NCBI GenBank assembly: GCA_043729515.1
Contig: JAYTLK010000047.1
Location: 1 to 20,689 of the forward strand
Direction of reading: 5' to 3'
From: JANXSS01 sp043729515
Lineage (GTDB): Bacteria; Pseudomonadota; Gammaproteobacteria; Burkholderiales; Burkholderiaceae_D
Length of the DNA: 20,689 nt
Shown: piece after piece, positions 1 to 7,110 of the stretch
Numbering within the stretch: position 1 is the first letter of the stretch
Layout: every line of letters begins with the position of its first letter
The notes under the pieces: model-generated
The model's input: the letters and a program-made list of their open reading frames with translations, nothing else
The model's database searches: none
What the model was told of the DNA's origin: nothing
Made by a program: the position numbers and the translations under genes

Positions 1-27
1 TTTAGGTGCGGACATGTCGGCCCGAAT

Positions 28-33
28 TATAAT
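28..33 (+). promoter_or_regulatory. -10 promoter element for argA
   Basis: A perfect TATAAT lies at 28-33, ending 7 bases before the ATG at 41. No convincing -35 hexamer is visible at the expected distance, though only ten bases of sequence are available there. With a normal -10 to start-site distance, transcription would begin at about 39-41, so the mRNA would start at or next to the argA start codon. The element lies inside the coding region if the upstream ATG at 14 is used, which argues against that start. Confidence 0.5.
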
Positions 34-40
34 GCTCTCC

Positions 41-1351
41 ATGCAAACCCAGAGCCATTTCGTCGACTGGCTGCGTTCAGTCGCGCCCTACATCCACGCC
101 TTCCGTGGCAAGACCTTCGTGGTCGCCTTCCCAGGCGAGCTGGTGATCGCCGGCGCCTTGCCGGTGCTGGCGCAGGATCTGTCGCTGTTGCATGCGCTCG
201 GCATCAAGGTCGTGATCGTGCATGGCACCCGGCCGCAGGTCGAAGAACAGCTGGCGCTGCGGCACGTGGAGCCGCGCTATCACAACGGCATTCGCATCAC
301 CGATGCGGCGGCGCTGGAATGTGCCAAGGAAGCCGCCGGCGAGCTGCGCCTGGACATCGAGGCCGCCTTCAGCCAGGGCCTGCCGAACACGCCGATGGCG
401 CATTCGGCGATCCGCATCATCTCCGGCAATTTCGTCACTGCGCGCCCGATCGGCGTCATCGACGGCATCGATCTGGAACTGACCGGCATCGCCCGCAAGA
501 TCGCCTACGAGACGATCCATCCGATCCTGCAGACCGGCGCGCTGGTGCTGCTGTCGCCACTCGGTTTTTCCCCGACCGGGGAAATGTTCAATCTGACGAT
601 GGAAGATGTGGCAGTGTCGGCGGCAATCGCGCTGCGGGCCGACAAGCTGATCTTCATCACCGAAACCGGCATGATGACCGACGCCGGCGGTGCCGACATT
701 CGTGAACTGTCGGCACATCAGGCCGAAGCCGTGGTGCTGTCGCATTGCCTGCCGCAGGATGCCGAGTTTTATTTGCGCCATGCGATCTCGGCCTGCAACG
801 GCGGCGTCGCCCGCGCCCACATCGTGCCGTTCGCAACTGACGGCTCGGCGCTGCTGGAGTTGTTCACGCACGACGGCGTCGGCACCATGGTGTCGTACCA
901 GAACCTGGAAAGCCTGCGCGAGGCCACCATCGAGGATGTCGGCGGCATCCTGAAATTGATCGAGCCGCTGGAAGCCGACGGCACGCTGGTGTTTCGCGGC
1001 CGCGAACTGATCGAGCGCGAGATCGATTATTTCTCGGTCATCGAGCATGACGGCGTGATCTTCGGTTGCGCCGCGCTCTATCCGTTCCCGGGCGAGAAAA
1101 TGGCCGAGATGGCATGCTTGACCGTGACACCCGATGTCCAGGCCCAGGGCGACGGCGAGCGCCTCCTGAAGCACATCGAAACCCGTGCCCGCGCCGCCGG
1201 CCTGACCAAACTGTTCGTGCTGACTACACGAACAGCTCACTGGTTCATCAAGCGCGGGTTCCAGTCAGCGACAGTGGACGCCCTGCCCCGCGACCGGCAG
1301 CACATGTACAACTGGCAGCGCAAGTCGCAAGTGCTGATCAAGACTCTCTAG
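41..1351 (+). CDS. argA: Amino-acid N-acetyltransferase (N-acetylglutamate synthase)
   Basis: ArgA makes N-acetylglutamate from glutamate and acetyl-CoA, the first committed step of arginine synthesis in the cytoplasm. The 436-residue product has the two-domain ArgA layout: an amino-acid-kinase fold over about residues 20-280 (FRGKTFVVAFPGE, then VVIVHGTRPQVEEQL) and a C-terminal GNAT domain over about 290-430. The GNAT acetyl-CoA loop reads QAQGDGERLL, and the C-terminus (LTTRTAHWFIKRGF, then YNWQRKSQVL) matches the E. coli protein as I know it. The length agrees with the usual ~440 residues. The frame also opens at ATG 14 and ATG 32. I chose ATG 41 because a TATAAT sits at 28-33 and the MQTQSHFVDWLR start matches the family. 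No Shine-Dalgarno is visible, which fits leaderless translation. yggX follows 74 bp downstream and may be co-transcribed. Function is well supported; the start is less certain. Confidence 0.95.
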   Translation: MQTQSHFVDWLRSVAPYIHAFRGKTFVVAFPGELVIAGALPVLAQDLSLLHALGIKVVIVHGTRPQVEEQLALRHVEPRYHNGIRITDAAALECAKEAAGELRLDIEAAFSQGLPNTPMAHSAIRIISGNFVTARPIGVIDGIDLELTGIARKIAYETIHPILQTGALVLLSPLGFSPTGEMFNLTMEDVAVSAAIALRADKLIFITETGMMTDAGGADIRELSAHQAEAVVLSHCLPQDAEFYLRHAISACNGGVARAHIVPFATDGSALLELFTHDGVGTMVSYQNLESLREATIEDVGGILKLIEPLEADGTLVFRGRELIEREIDYFSVIEHDGVIFGCAALYPFPGEKMAEMACLTVTPDVQAQGDGERLLKHIETRARAAGLTKLFVLTTRTAHWFIKRGFQSATVDALPRDRQHMYNWQRKSQVLIKTL

Positions 1352-1425
1352 GACGCGTTGCGCATGGCCGCACCAAGACCCGGCTGCGCACGCAACCTGC
1401 ACATTCACCCCTTGAAGGAAATTCA

Positions 1426-1698
1426 ATGACACGCATGATCCATTGCAGCAAACTGAACCGGGAAGCAGAAGGACTCGATTTTCCTCCTTATCCGGGTGAG
1501 CTCGGCAAGCGCATCTACGAGACCGTCTCGAAAGAAGCCTGGGCCGCCTGGCTCAAGCATCAGACCATGCTGGTCAACGAGAACCGGCTGAATCTGGCCG
1601 ATCTGCGGGCCCGCAAATATCTGGCCACGCAAATGGAAAAGCATTTTTTCGGTGATGGCGCCGATGCAGCGCAGGGCTACGTGCCGCCGGCAGACTGA
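1426..1698 (+). CDS. yggX: Probable Fe(2+)-trafficking protein YggX
   Basis: YggX is a small cytoplasmic protein linked to iron handling and protection of Fe-S enzymes from oxidative damage. The 90-residue product closely follows the E. coli protein: Cys7 in MIHCSKLNREAEGLDF, then YPGELGKRIYETVSKEAW, KHQTMLVNENRLNL, and a C-terminal GYVPPAD. The family length is about 90 residues. The frame is open further upstream, overlapping argA, but ATG 1426 is chosen because an AAGGAA ribosome-binding site lies 5 bases before it and the N-terminus fits the family. It lies 74 bp after argA on the same strand and meets rpiA tail to tail, 37 bp from the rpiA stop. No clear terminator is seen in that 37-bp gap. 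Confidence 0.96.
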   Translation: MTRMIHCSKLNREAEGLDFPPYPGELGKRIYETVSKEAWAAWLKHQTMLVNENRLNLADLRARKYLATQMEKHFFGDGADAAQGYVPPAD

Positions 1699-1735
1699 TT
1701 CTCGACCGGCGAACGCGGGAAGCTGCCGGGCGCTG

Positions 1736-2413
1736 TCAGAACGTCAGGGTGCGCACGCCGTCGGCCGTACCGAGCAGGCAGACGTCCGCCCCGCGCCGGG
1801 CGAACAGGCCGTTGGCGACCACGCCGACGATGCCGTCGATCTGCGTCTCCAGCAAGGTCGGGTCGGTGATCTGCATGCCGGTCAGGTCGATGATCAGGCC
1901 GCCGTTGTCGGTCAACAGCGGCGCGCCATCCTTCATCCGCACCTGCGGCGTCCCGCCCAACGCTGCCAGCTTGCGGCACACTACCGCCCGCGCCATGGGA
2001 ATGACTTCGATCGGCAATGGAAACCTGCCGAGCAGGTCGACCAGCTTGGAGCCATCGGCGATGCAGATGAACCGGTCCGCCACCGAGGCGACGATTTTTT
2101 CACGGGTCAGCGCCGCGCCGCCGCCCTTGATCATCGCGCCGCGCGCCGTGATTTCATCGGCGCCGTCGATGTAGACCGGCATGCGGTCGATGTCGTTGAG
2201 ATCGAAGACCGAAATGCCGTGACTGCGCAGGCGCGCGGCCGTCGCATCCGAGGAAGCGACCGCGCCCCTGATGCGTCCCTTCATCTCAGCCAGCGCATCG
2301 ATGAAGAAATTCGCCGTCGAGCCGGTGCCGACGCCGACGATCTCACCCTCGACCACATGAGCCAGCGCTGCCCGTGCGACTGCCTGCTTCAATGCGTCCT
2401 GTGTCATTGCCAT
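1736..2413 (-). CDS. rpiA: Ribose-5-phosphate isomerase A
   Basis: RpiA interconverts ribulose-5-phosphate and ribose-5-phosphate in the non-oxidative pentose-phosphate pathway. The 225-residue product shows the family motifs GVGTGSTANFFID, the DGADEI loop with catalytic residues, and MIKGGGAALTREKIVA, in the expected order; E. coli RpiA has about 219 residues. The reading frame runs upstream to 2674 across eda, but that part is antisense-like sequence. ATG 2413 is preceded by GAAGG at 7 bases; ATG 2407 is a weaker alternative. It follows eda by 89 bp in the same direction, so it is probably the last gene of edd-eda-rpiA. The gap holds small inverted repeats (AGCGG/CCGCT and TGGCGC/GCGCCA) and a TAGAAT at 2442-2447 that could be a weak internal promoter. 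Confidence 0.96.
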   Translation of the reverse strand: MAMTQDALKQAVARAALAHVVEGEIVGVGTGSTANFFIDALAEMKGRIRGAVASSDATAARLRSHGISVFDLNDIDRMPVYIDGADEITARGAMIKGGGAALTREKIVASVADRFICIADGSKLVDLLGRFPLPIEVIPMARAVVCRKLAALGGTPQVRMKDGAPLLTDNGGLIIDLTGMQITDPTLLETQIDGIVGVVANGLFARRGADVCLLGTADGVRTLTF

Positions 2414-2502
2414 GTCGGTGCCTTCGAATGTGGGACCGCGCATTCTAGCGGAACCGCTGGCGCCGGCAGACGCAAGCGCCAATCCGACCCGCGGCGCATC
2501 GC

Positions 2503-3156
2503 TCACTGCTCCTTGCGCAGTGCGCTCGCCGCCAGCGCCAGCGCCGTGATGCGAGCCCAATCGCCGCTCCTGACGGCGTCGCGTGGCGTGAGCCAGGAGC
2601 CGCCAACGCAGGCGACATTGTCGCAGGCCAGATAACGCGGTGCGCTCTCCTCGGAAATGCCGCCGGTCGGGCAAAACATCACATCGCCCAGCGGCCCGGC
2701 CAGCGCATGCAACATTGCCACGCCACCGGCTGGCGCTGCGGGAAACAGCTTCAGCTGCTTGAACCCGGCCTCGCGCGCTGACATGACTTCCGACGGCGTC
2801 ATGACACCGGGCAGCAACGGCAAACCACTGGACACCGCAGCGGCGATCAACGGTTGCGTCAGACCAGGAGAAACGCCGAACACCGCACCGGCATCGCGGG
2901 CAGCGATGAAATCCTCGGGACGCGTCAGGGTGCCGACGCCGACGATCGCCTCCGGCACCGCTGCGATGATGTCGCGAATCGCCGCCAGGCCATGCTGCGT
3001 GCGCAGCGTCACTTCCAGGACCCGGATGCCACCGGCGACCAGCGCCCGCGCCAATGGCACGGCATGCGCCAGTTCGTCGATGACGATTACCGGAATTACC
3101 GGCGAGGCGAACATGATGTCAAGCAGCGGTCCTGCCCGGTGGTCGGTGGAATTCAT
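2503..3156 (-). CDS. eda: 2-dehydro-3-deoxy-phosphogluconate (KDPG) aldolase
   Basis: Eda cleaves KDPG to pyruvate and glyceraldehyde-3-phosphate, the last step of the Entner-Doudoroff pathway. The 217-residue product contains the class I aldolase signatures: VLEVTLRT with Glu48, GVGTLTRPED, the Schiff-base lysine Lys136 in KQLKLFPA, and the phosphate-binding FCPTGGIS and CVGGSWL segments. The family length is about 210 residues. The ATG at 3156-3154 overlaps the edd stop as ATGA, the usual sign of translational coupling, which fixes the start. Edd makes the substrate of Eda, so the arrangement places consecutive enzymes in one operon. Confidence 0.97.
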   Translation of the reverse strand: MNSTDHRAGPLLDIMFASPVIPVIVIDELAHAVPLARALVAGGIRVLEVTLRTQHGLAAIRDIIAAVPEAIVGVGTLTRPEDFIAARDAGAVFGVSPGLTQPLIAAAVSSGLPLLPGVMTPSEVMSAREAGFKQLKLFPAAPAGGVAMLHALAGPLGDVMFCPTGGISEESAPRYLACDNVACVGGSWLTPRDAVRSGDWARITALALAASALRKEQ

Positions 3157-5087
3157 GCCTTCGCCTCGATCGTGGTGGTCTTCGTGATAGTGGTGGTGCT
3201 TGTGGTGATGGTGGTGGTATCGCCGGGTACCGGCGGCAGCCCGAAGGTGGTCGCCCCTTCCTCGGCAGCCGAGACCGCCTGCCGAAACATGGCGAACAGT
3301 TCGCGCCCCATGCCGACCTCGTTGCCCGACAAATCCGCCTGCGGCAGACCGCGCGCAGCCCAGACGTCCTCAGGCACCAGCGCTTCGAGCACGCCGGCCT
3401 CGCCATCGACGCGCAGCAGATCGCCGTCGCGCACCCGACCCAGCGGGCCGCCGACCAGCACTTCCGGCGACACATGGATGGCAGACGGCACCTTGCCGGA
3501 GGCGCCCGACATGCGGCCATCGGTCACCAGCGCCACGCGGCGGCCGGCATCCTGCAGCACGCCCATGGCCGGCGTCAGCGCATGCAGCTCCGGCATGCCG
3601 TTGGCACGCGGCCCCTGGAAGCGCAGCACCGCCACAAAATCGCGATCGAGCTTGCCTTCCTTGAAAGCCTGATTGAAGGCTTCCTGCGAATCGAAGACCA
3701 GCGCCGGCGCTTCCACCGTCCGGTGTTCCGGCTTGACGGCGGATATCTTCATCACGGCGCGGCCCAGATTACCCTGCATCAGGCGCAACCCGCCATCCGG
3801 CGAGAACGGTTCGGCAGCCGGCCGCACCACGCTGATGTCGCCAGACACCGCCGGCGCCGGATGCCAGACCACCGTGTCGCCAGCGAGCAGCGGCTCGGCG
3901 CAGTGACCGCGCAGGCCATTGCCCATGACAGTGCGTACATCCTCATGCAACAGCCCGGCGTCGAGCAATTCCCGAATCACGAAACCGGTGCCGCCCGCCG
4001 CATGAAAATGATTCACGTCCGCTTCGCCGTTCGGATAGATGCGTGCTAGCAGCGGCACCACGCCCGAAAGCCGGTCGAAATCATCCCAGTCGATGACGAT
4101 GCCGGCAGCCTTGGCGATCGCCACCAGATGCAACGTATGGTTGGTCGAGCCGCCGGTGGCGAGCAAGGCGACGATACCATTGACGATGGTGCGTTCGTCG
4201 ACCATTTGTCCCACCGGCGTGTACTCCGGCCGCACGCTGGAGATCTCGACCGCGCGCTTTGCCGCAGCGGCAGTGAGCGCATCCCGCAGCGGCGTGTTCG
4301 GCGTGATGAAGGCCGTGCCAGGCATGTGCAGGCCCATGACTTCCATCAGCATCTGATTGCTGTTGGCGGTGCCGTAGAACGTGCAGGTGCCGGCGTCGTG
4401 ATACGACTGCGCTTCGGCTTCCAGCAGCTCTTCGCGGCCGATCTTGCCTTGCGTGTAAAGCTGGCGGGTCTTGGCTTTCTGGCTGTTCGACAGCCCGGTC
4501 GTCATCGGGCCGGCGGGAATGAAGATGGCCGGCAGATGACCGAAGTGCAGCGCGCCGATCAAGAGCCCCGGCACGATCTTGTCGCAGACACCCAGATAGA
4601 CGGCGGCGTCGAACATGTTGTGCGACAGTGCGATGGCAGTGGCCATGGCGATCGCGTCGCGTGAGAACAAGGACAGTTCCATGCCGGGACGGCCTTGCGT
4701 CACACCGTCGCACATGGCCGGTGTGCCGCCGGCAAATTGCGCCACGCCGCCGGCGTCGCGCACGGCGGCGCGGATGATGGGCGGGAAGCGCTCGAAAGGC
4801 TGATGCGCCGACAGCATGTCGTTGTAGGCCGAGACGATGGCGATCGAGGGTTGCTTGTCCTGGCGCAGCGCCAGCTTGTCATTGACCGGGAAGGCGGCAA
4901 AGCCATGCGCAAGATTGGTGCAAGACAAGGCGCCGCGCTGCACGCCTTCACGGCGGGCATGCACGAGGCGACCGAGATAGGCGGCGCGGGTGGCGGCGCT
5001 GCGCTCGGTGATCCGTTGCGTGACTGCCGCGACGGTTGGATGAAGCGCGGGGTGAGGCATGGAAGGCGAGACGGGGTGGGCCGACAT
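3153..5087 (-). CDS. edd: Phosphogluconate dehydratase (6-phosphogluconate to KDPG)
   Basis: Edd dehydrates 6-phosphogluconate to KDPG and is a 4Fe-4S enzyme of the IlvD/Edd family. The 644-residue product has the family signatures CDKIVPGLLIGA (Cys168) and VALVTDGRMSGASGK (about residues 518-531). The cysteines expected to hold the cluster are in GGTPAMCDG (Cys126), Cys168 and GTCTFYGTANSN (Cys235). SIAIVSAYNDMLSAHQPFE near residue 81 is typical of Edd rather than IlvD. ATG 5087 is preceded by AAAGGA at 7 bases. The protein is about 40 residues longer than E. coli Edd, and the excess includes a repetitive Thr/Ile tail from residue 624 (separate entry). The gene is divergent from pgi and shares its 224-bp control region. 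Confidence 0.97.
   Translation of the reverse strand: MSAHPVSPSMPHPALHPTVAAVTQRITERSAATRAAYLGRLVHARREGVQRGALSCTNLAHGFAAFPVNDKLALRQDKQPSIAIVSAYNDMLSAHQPFERFPPIIRAAVRDAGGVAQFAGGTPAMCDGVTQGRPGMELSLFSRDAIAMATAIALSHNMFDAAVYLGVCDKIVPGLLIGALHFGHLPAIFIPAGPMTTGLSNSQKAKTRQLYTQGKIGREELLEAEAQSYHDAGTCTFYGTANSNQMLMEVMGLHMPGTAFITPNTPLRDALTAAAAKRAVEISSVRPEYTPVGQMVDERTIVNGIVALLATGGSTNHTLHLVAIAKAAGIVIDWDDFDRLSGVVPLLARIYPNGEADVNHFHAAGGTGFVIRELLDAGLLHEDVRTVMGNGLRGHCAEPLLAGDTVVWHPAPAVSGDISVVRPAAEPFSPDGGLRLMQGNLGRAVMKISAVKPEHRTVEAPALVFDSQEAFNQAFKEGKLDRDFVAVLRFQGPRANGMPELHALTPAMGVLQDAGRRVALVTDGRMSGASGKVPSAIHVSPEVLVGGPLGRVRDGDLLRVDGEAGVLEALVPEDVWAARGLPQADLSGNEVGMGRELFAMFRQAVSAAEEGATTFGLPPVPGDTTTITTSTTTITKTTTIEAKA
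3168..3218 (-). repeat. Threonine-rich repeat coding for the Edd C-terminal tail
   Basis: Residues 624-640 of Edd are built from three imperfect copies of a TTTI unit (TTTITTS, TTTITK, TTTIEAK), each encoded by ACC-ACC-ACN-ATC codons. The DNA is therefore a run of ACC triplets. It lies immediately before the eda start and after the conserved part of Edd, so it looks like a recent triplet expansion at the gene end rather than part of the enzyme fold. Confidence 0.7.
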
Positions 5088-5129
5088 GGAGGCGTCCTTT
5101 CAACGAGCAGCGGTGGCAGTGCCGCATTC

Positions 5130-5159
5130 ACCATAACACGGGCTTGCGCCGGGTGAAAA
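5130..5159 (-). promoter_or_regulatory. Candidate edd-eda-rpiA promoter
   Basis: Reading the - strand, TTTTCA (5159-5154) and TATGGT (5135-5130) are separated by 18 bases, and the -10 is preceded by TG as in an extended -10 promoter. Transcription would start near 5123, giving a leader of about 35 bases before the edd ATG at 5087. Both hexamers match the sigma-70 consensus at four of six positions, so this is a candidate only. Confidence 0.35.
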
Positions 5160-5225
5160 TCGGCTGACATATGTGGGATAACGTAATGATTCCAGCGGCT
5201 TTTCGGGTATATTTCAAAGATCAAT

Positions 5226-5254
5226 TTGACACCATCGGGACCAGTTGGTTTTGT
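5226..5254 (+). promoter_or_regulatory. Candidate pgi promoter
   Basis: A perfect -35 hexamer TTGACA lies at 5226-5231. Seventeen bases further on is TTTTGT (5249-5254), a poor -10 with three of six matches. Transcription would start near 5261, about 50 bases before the pgi ATG. The weak -10 overlaps the TTGT-N8-ACAA inverted repeat at 5251-5266. Confidence 0.4.
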
Positions 5255-5266
5255 TGGAAGTAACAA
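5251..5266. promoter_or_regulatory. HexR-like operator (TTGT-N8-ACAA)
   Basis: TTGTTGGAAGTAACAA is an inverted repeat with 5-bp arms TTGTT/AACAA. It matches the pattern TTGT-N7/8-ACAA reported for HexR, the KDPG-responsive repressor of zwf, edd and related genes in pseudomonads. It sits over the predicted -10/+1 of pgi and within the only control region between edd and pgi, where such a repressor would act. No hexR gene lies in this window, so the regulator is inferred. Confidence 0.45.
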
Positions 5267-5277
5267 TCCTTCCTGTC

Positions 5278-5302
5278 ATTTCCACGATTTCCACGATTTC
5301 CA
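5278..5302. repeat. 9-bp tandem repeat in the pgi leader
   Basis: ATTTCCACG occurs at 5278-5286 and 5287-5295, followed by a partial copy ATTTCCA at 5296-5302. The array ends nine bases before the pgi ATG, in the place where a ribosome-binding site would normally lie. It contains no purine-rich Shine-Dalgarno sequence. Confidence 0.75.
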
Positions 5303-5311
5303 GAACACCGC

Positions 5312-6976
5312 ATGCCGCCTTCCGCCCATCACGACACGCCCGCCTTTCTTGCCCTGCAGGCGCATCATGCCGTCGCCCGGCAATGGGAGATGCACCGGCT
5401 CTTTGCTGACGACCCGACGCGCTTCGCCTGCATGTCGCTCGAGGCCGCGGGGGTGTTTCTCGATTTTTCCAAAAACCGCATCAATGCCGAAACCATCGGC
5501 CTGCTGTGCGCCCTGGCGCGCGAACGTGGCGTCGAAGGCGAGCGCGAGCGCATGTTCGCCGGCGAGCCGATCAATACCACCGAAGGCCGCGCCGTGCTGC
5601 ATGTGGCCTTGCGGGCGCCGGCCGGGAGCACCGATATCGGCACCGGTACCGGTGCCGATATCGGCATCGATCGCGCAGTGCAAGACGTGCTGGCCCGCAT
5701 GCGGGCTTTCACCGACCAGGTGCGCAGTGGGGCTTGGCTTGGCGCGACCGGCAAGGCCCTGACGACGATCGTCAATGTCGGCATCGGCGGCTCGTTTCTG
5801 GGACCGAAGATGGCGGTCCAGGCCCTGCGCCAGCAACGCCAGCCAGGCCTGGCATTGCATTTCGTCTCGAACGTGGATGCCTGTGAACTGGGCGCCCTGC
5901 TGCCCGCGCTCGACCCGGAAACCACGCTCTTCATCATTTGCTCGAAAACCTTCGGCACTGCCGAGACCATGCGCAATGCCCGCTCGGCGCGTGACTGGCT
6001 GGTGGCTGCCTGCGGAGACGATGCCCCGGCGCGCCATTTCGTGGCGGTGTCGACCAATACGGCAGCGGCAACGGAATTCGGCATCGATGCCGCCAACATC
6101 TTCGGTTTCTGGGACTGGGTCGGCGGACGGTATTCGGTCTGGTCAGCGGTCGGCCTGTCGCTGATGCTGGCAATCGGCGCCGACGGATTCGCGCGATTTC
6201 TCGCCGGCGCTCATGCAATGGACCGGCATTTCCGCACTGCGCCGCTGGAACGCAACATGCCGGTGCTGCTTGGCCTGATCGGTATCTGGTATCGCAACTT
6301 CTTCAATTACGGTTCGCTGTCGATCGCGCCGTATTGGCAGGATCTGCAATATCTGCCCGGTTATCTGCAACAGCTCGACATGGAAAGCAACGGCAAGCGG
6401 GTCGGCGCCGATGGGCAAGCGTTGCGGCATGCCTCGGGCCCGGTCATCTGGGGCGATGTCGGCACCAACGGCCAGCATGCGTATTTCCAGTTGTTGCACC
6501 AGGGAACAGACATCGTGCCGGTCGATTTCATCACCGTATTGCAGGAACCGAATCTGCTCGGCGCGCATCATACGGCCTTGCTGGCGAATTGTTTCGCGCA
6601 GTCAGCGGCACTGATGCGTGGCCGTAGCCTCGAAGATGTCGCAATCGAACTGCAAGCACAGGGCATGGATGCCGAAGCAATCGCCACCCTGGCGCCGCAC
6701 CGCACCTTTCCAGGCAATCGGCCAAGCAATACGATGCTCCTGCCTGCCATGACGCCGGAAGCGCTTGGCGCCCTGATTGCCCTGTATGAACACAAAGTGT
6801 TTGTCCAGGGCATCATATGGGGCATCGACAGTTTCGATCAGTGGGGCGTCGAACTCGGCAAGGCGCTGGCTGCCGGTGTCGAATCGGTGCTCACTGGCAA
6901 GGATGCAGCCACGGCCAATGCGCCAGACGACAACTCGACTGCCGGCCTGATTGCACGCGCCAGAGCCGGCCGCTAG
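5312..6976 (+). CDS. pgi: Glucose-6-phosphate isomerase
   Basis: Pgi interconverts glucose-6-phosphate and fructose-6-phosphate. The 554-residue product aligns by eye with E. coli Pgi (549) from end to end: FSKNRINAETI near residue 52, VNVGIGGSFLGPKM near 155, SKTFGTAETM, signature 1 in DWVGGRYSVWSAVGLS, GTNGQHAYFQLLHQGT with the catalytic region, and signature 2 in DQWGVELGKAL. ATG 5312 gives an N-terminus that fits the family, although no Shine-Dalgarno precedes it. The segment between ALR and VLARM (about residues 104-130) carries a Gly/Thr/Asp run, DIGTGTGADIG, encoded by a perfect palindrome (separate entry). zwf follows after 134 bp. Confidence 0.97.
   Translation: MPPSAHHDTPAFLALQAHHAVARQWEMHRLFADDPTRFACMSLEAAGVFLDFSKNRINAETIGLLCALARERGVEGERERMFAGEPINTTEGRAVLHVALRAPAGSTDIGTGTGADIGIDRAVQDVLARMRAFTDQVRSGAWLGATGKALTTIVNVGIGGSFLGPKMAVQALRQQRQPGLALHFVSNVDACELGALLPALDPETTLFIICSKTFGTAETMRNARSARDWLVAACGDDAPARHFVAVSTNTAAATEFGIDAANIFGFWDWVGGRYSVWSAVGLSLMLAIGADGFARFLAGAHAMDRHFRTAPLERNMPVLLGLIGIWYRNFFNYGSLSIAPYWQDLQYLPGYLQQLDMESNGKRVGADGQALRHASGPVIWGDVGTNGQHAYFQLLHQGTDIVPVDFITVLQEPNLLGAHHTALLANCFAQSAALMRGRSLEDVAIELQAQGMDAEAIATLAPHRTFPGNRPSNTMLLPAMTPEALGALIALYEHKVFVQGIIWGIDSFDQWGVELGKALAAGVESVLTGKDAATANAPDDNSTAGLIARARAGR
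5631..5664. repeat. Perfect 34-bp palindrome within pgi
   Basis: The sequence at 5631-5664 is its own reverse complement with no spacer. Its 10-bp ends are CCGATATCGG and its centre at 5647/5648 is ACCGGTACCGGT. In RNA it could fold into a near-continuous 15-16 bp hairpin. It encodes the DIGTGTGADIG segment of Pgi, in a surface region where E. coli Pgi is only weakly similar. Confidence 0.9.
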
Positions 6977-7110
6977 TGCTCTTGTCTTTTGCTGCCCACT
7001 GGTCAGGCGGCTTCAAGCTTCCGTAACGACGACGCCACCGATGCCAATGGTCGGCGCGTTTCGATTACCCTGTTCGCTCAACCCTACCGGCATTGACTCG
7101 CCCACTTCCC

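Noticed and set aside
77..1240. - strand open frame of 387 codons opposite argA
   Set aside because: It is antisense to argA, and its composition (His, Gln, Arg, Asp) is typical of a shadow frame.
1706..1729. Possible terminator between yggX and rpiA
   Set aside because: Only a 5-bp stem (CCGGC/GCCGG) with a 14-base loop and no T-run; too weak to call.
2414..2674. N-terminal extension of rpiA
   Set aside because: The added residues overlap eda in another frame and resemble nothing. The start at 2413 has a ribosome-binding site and fits the family.
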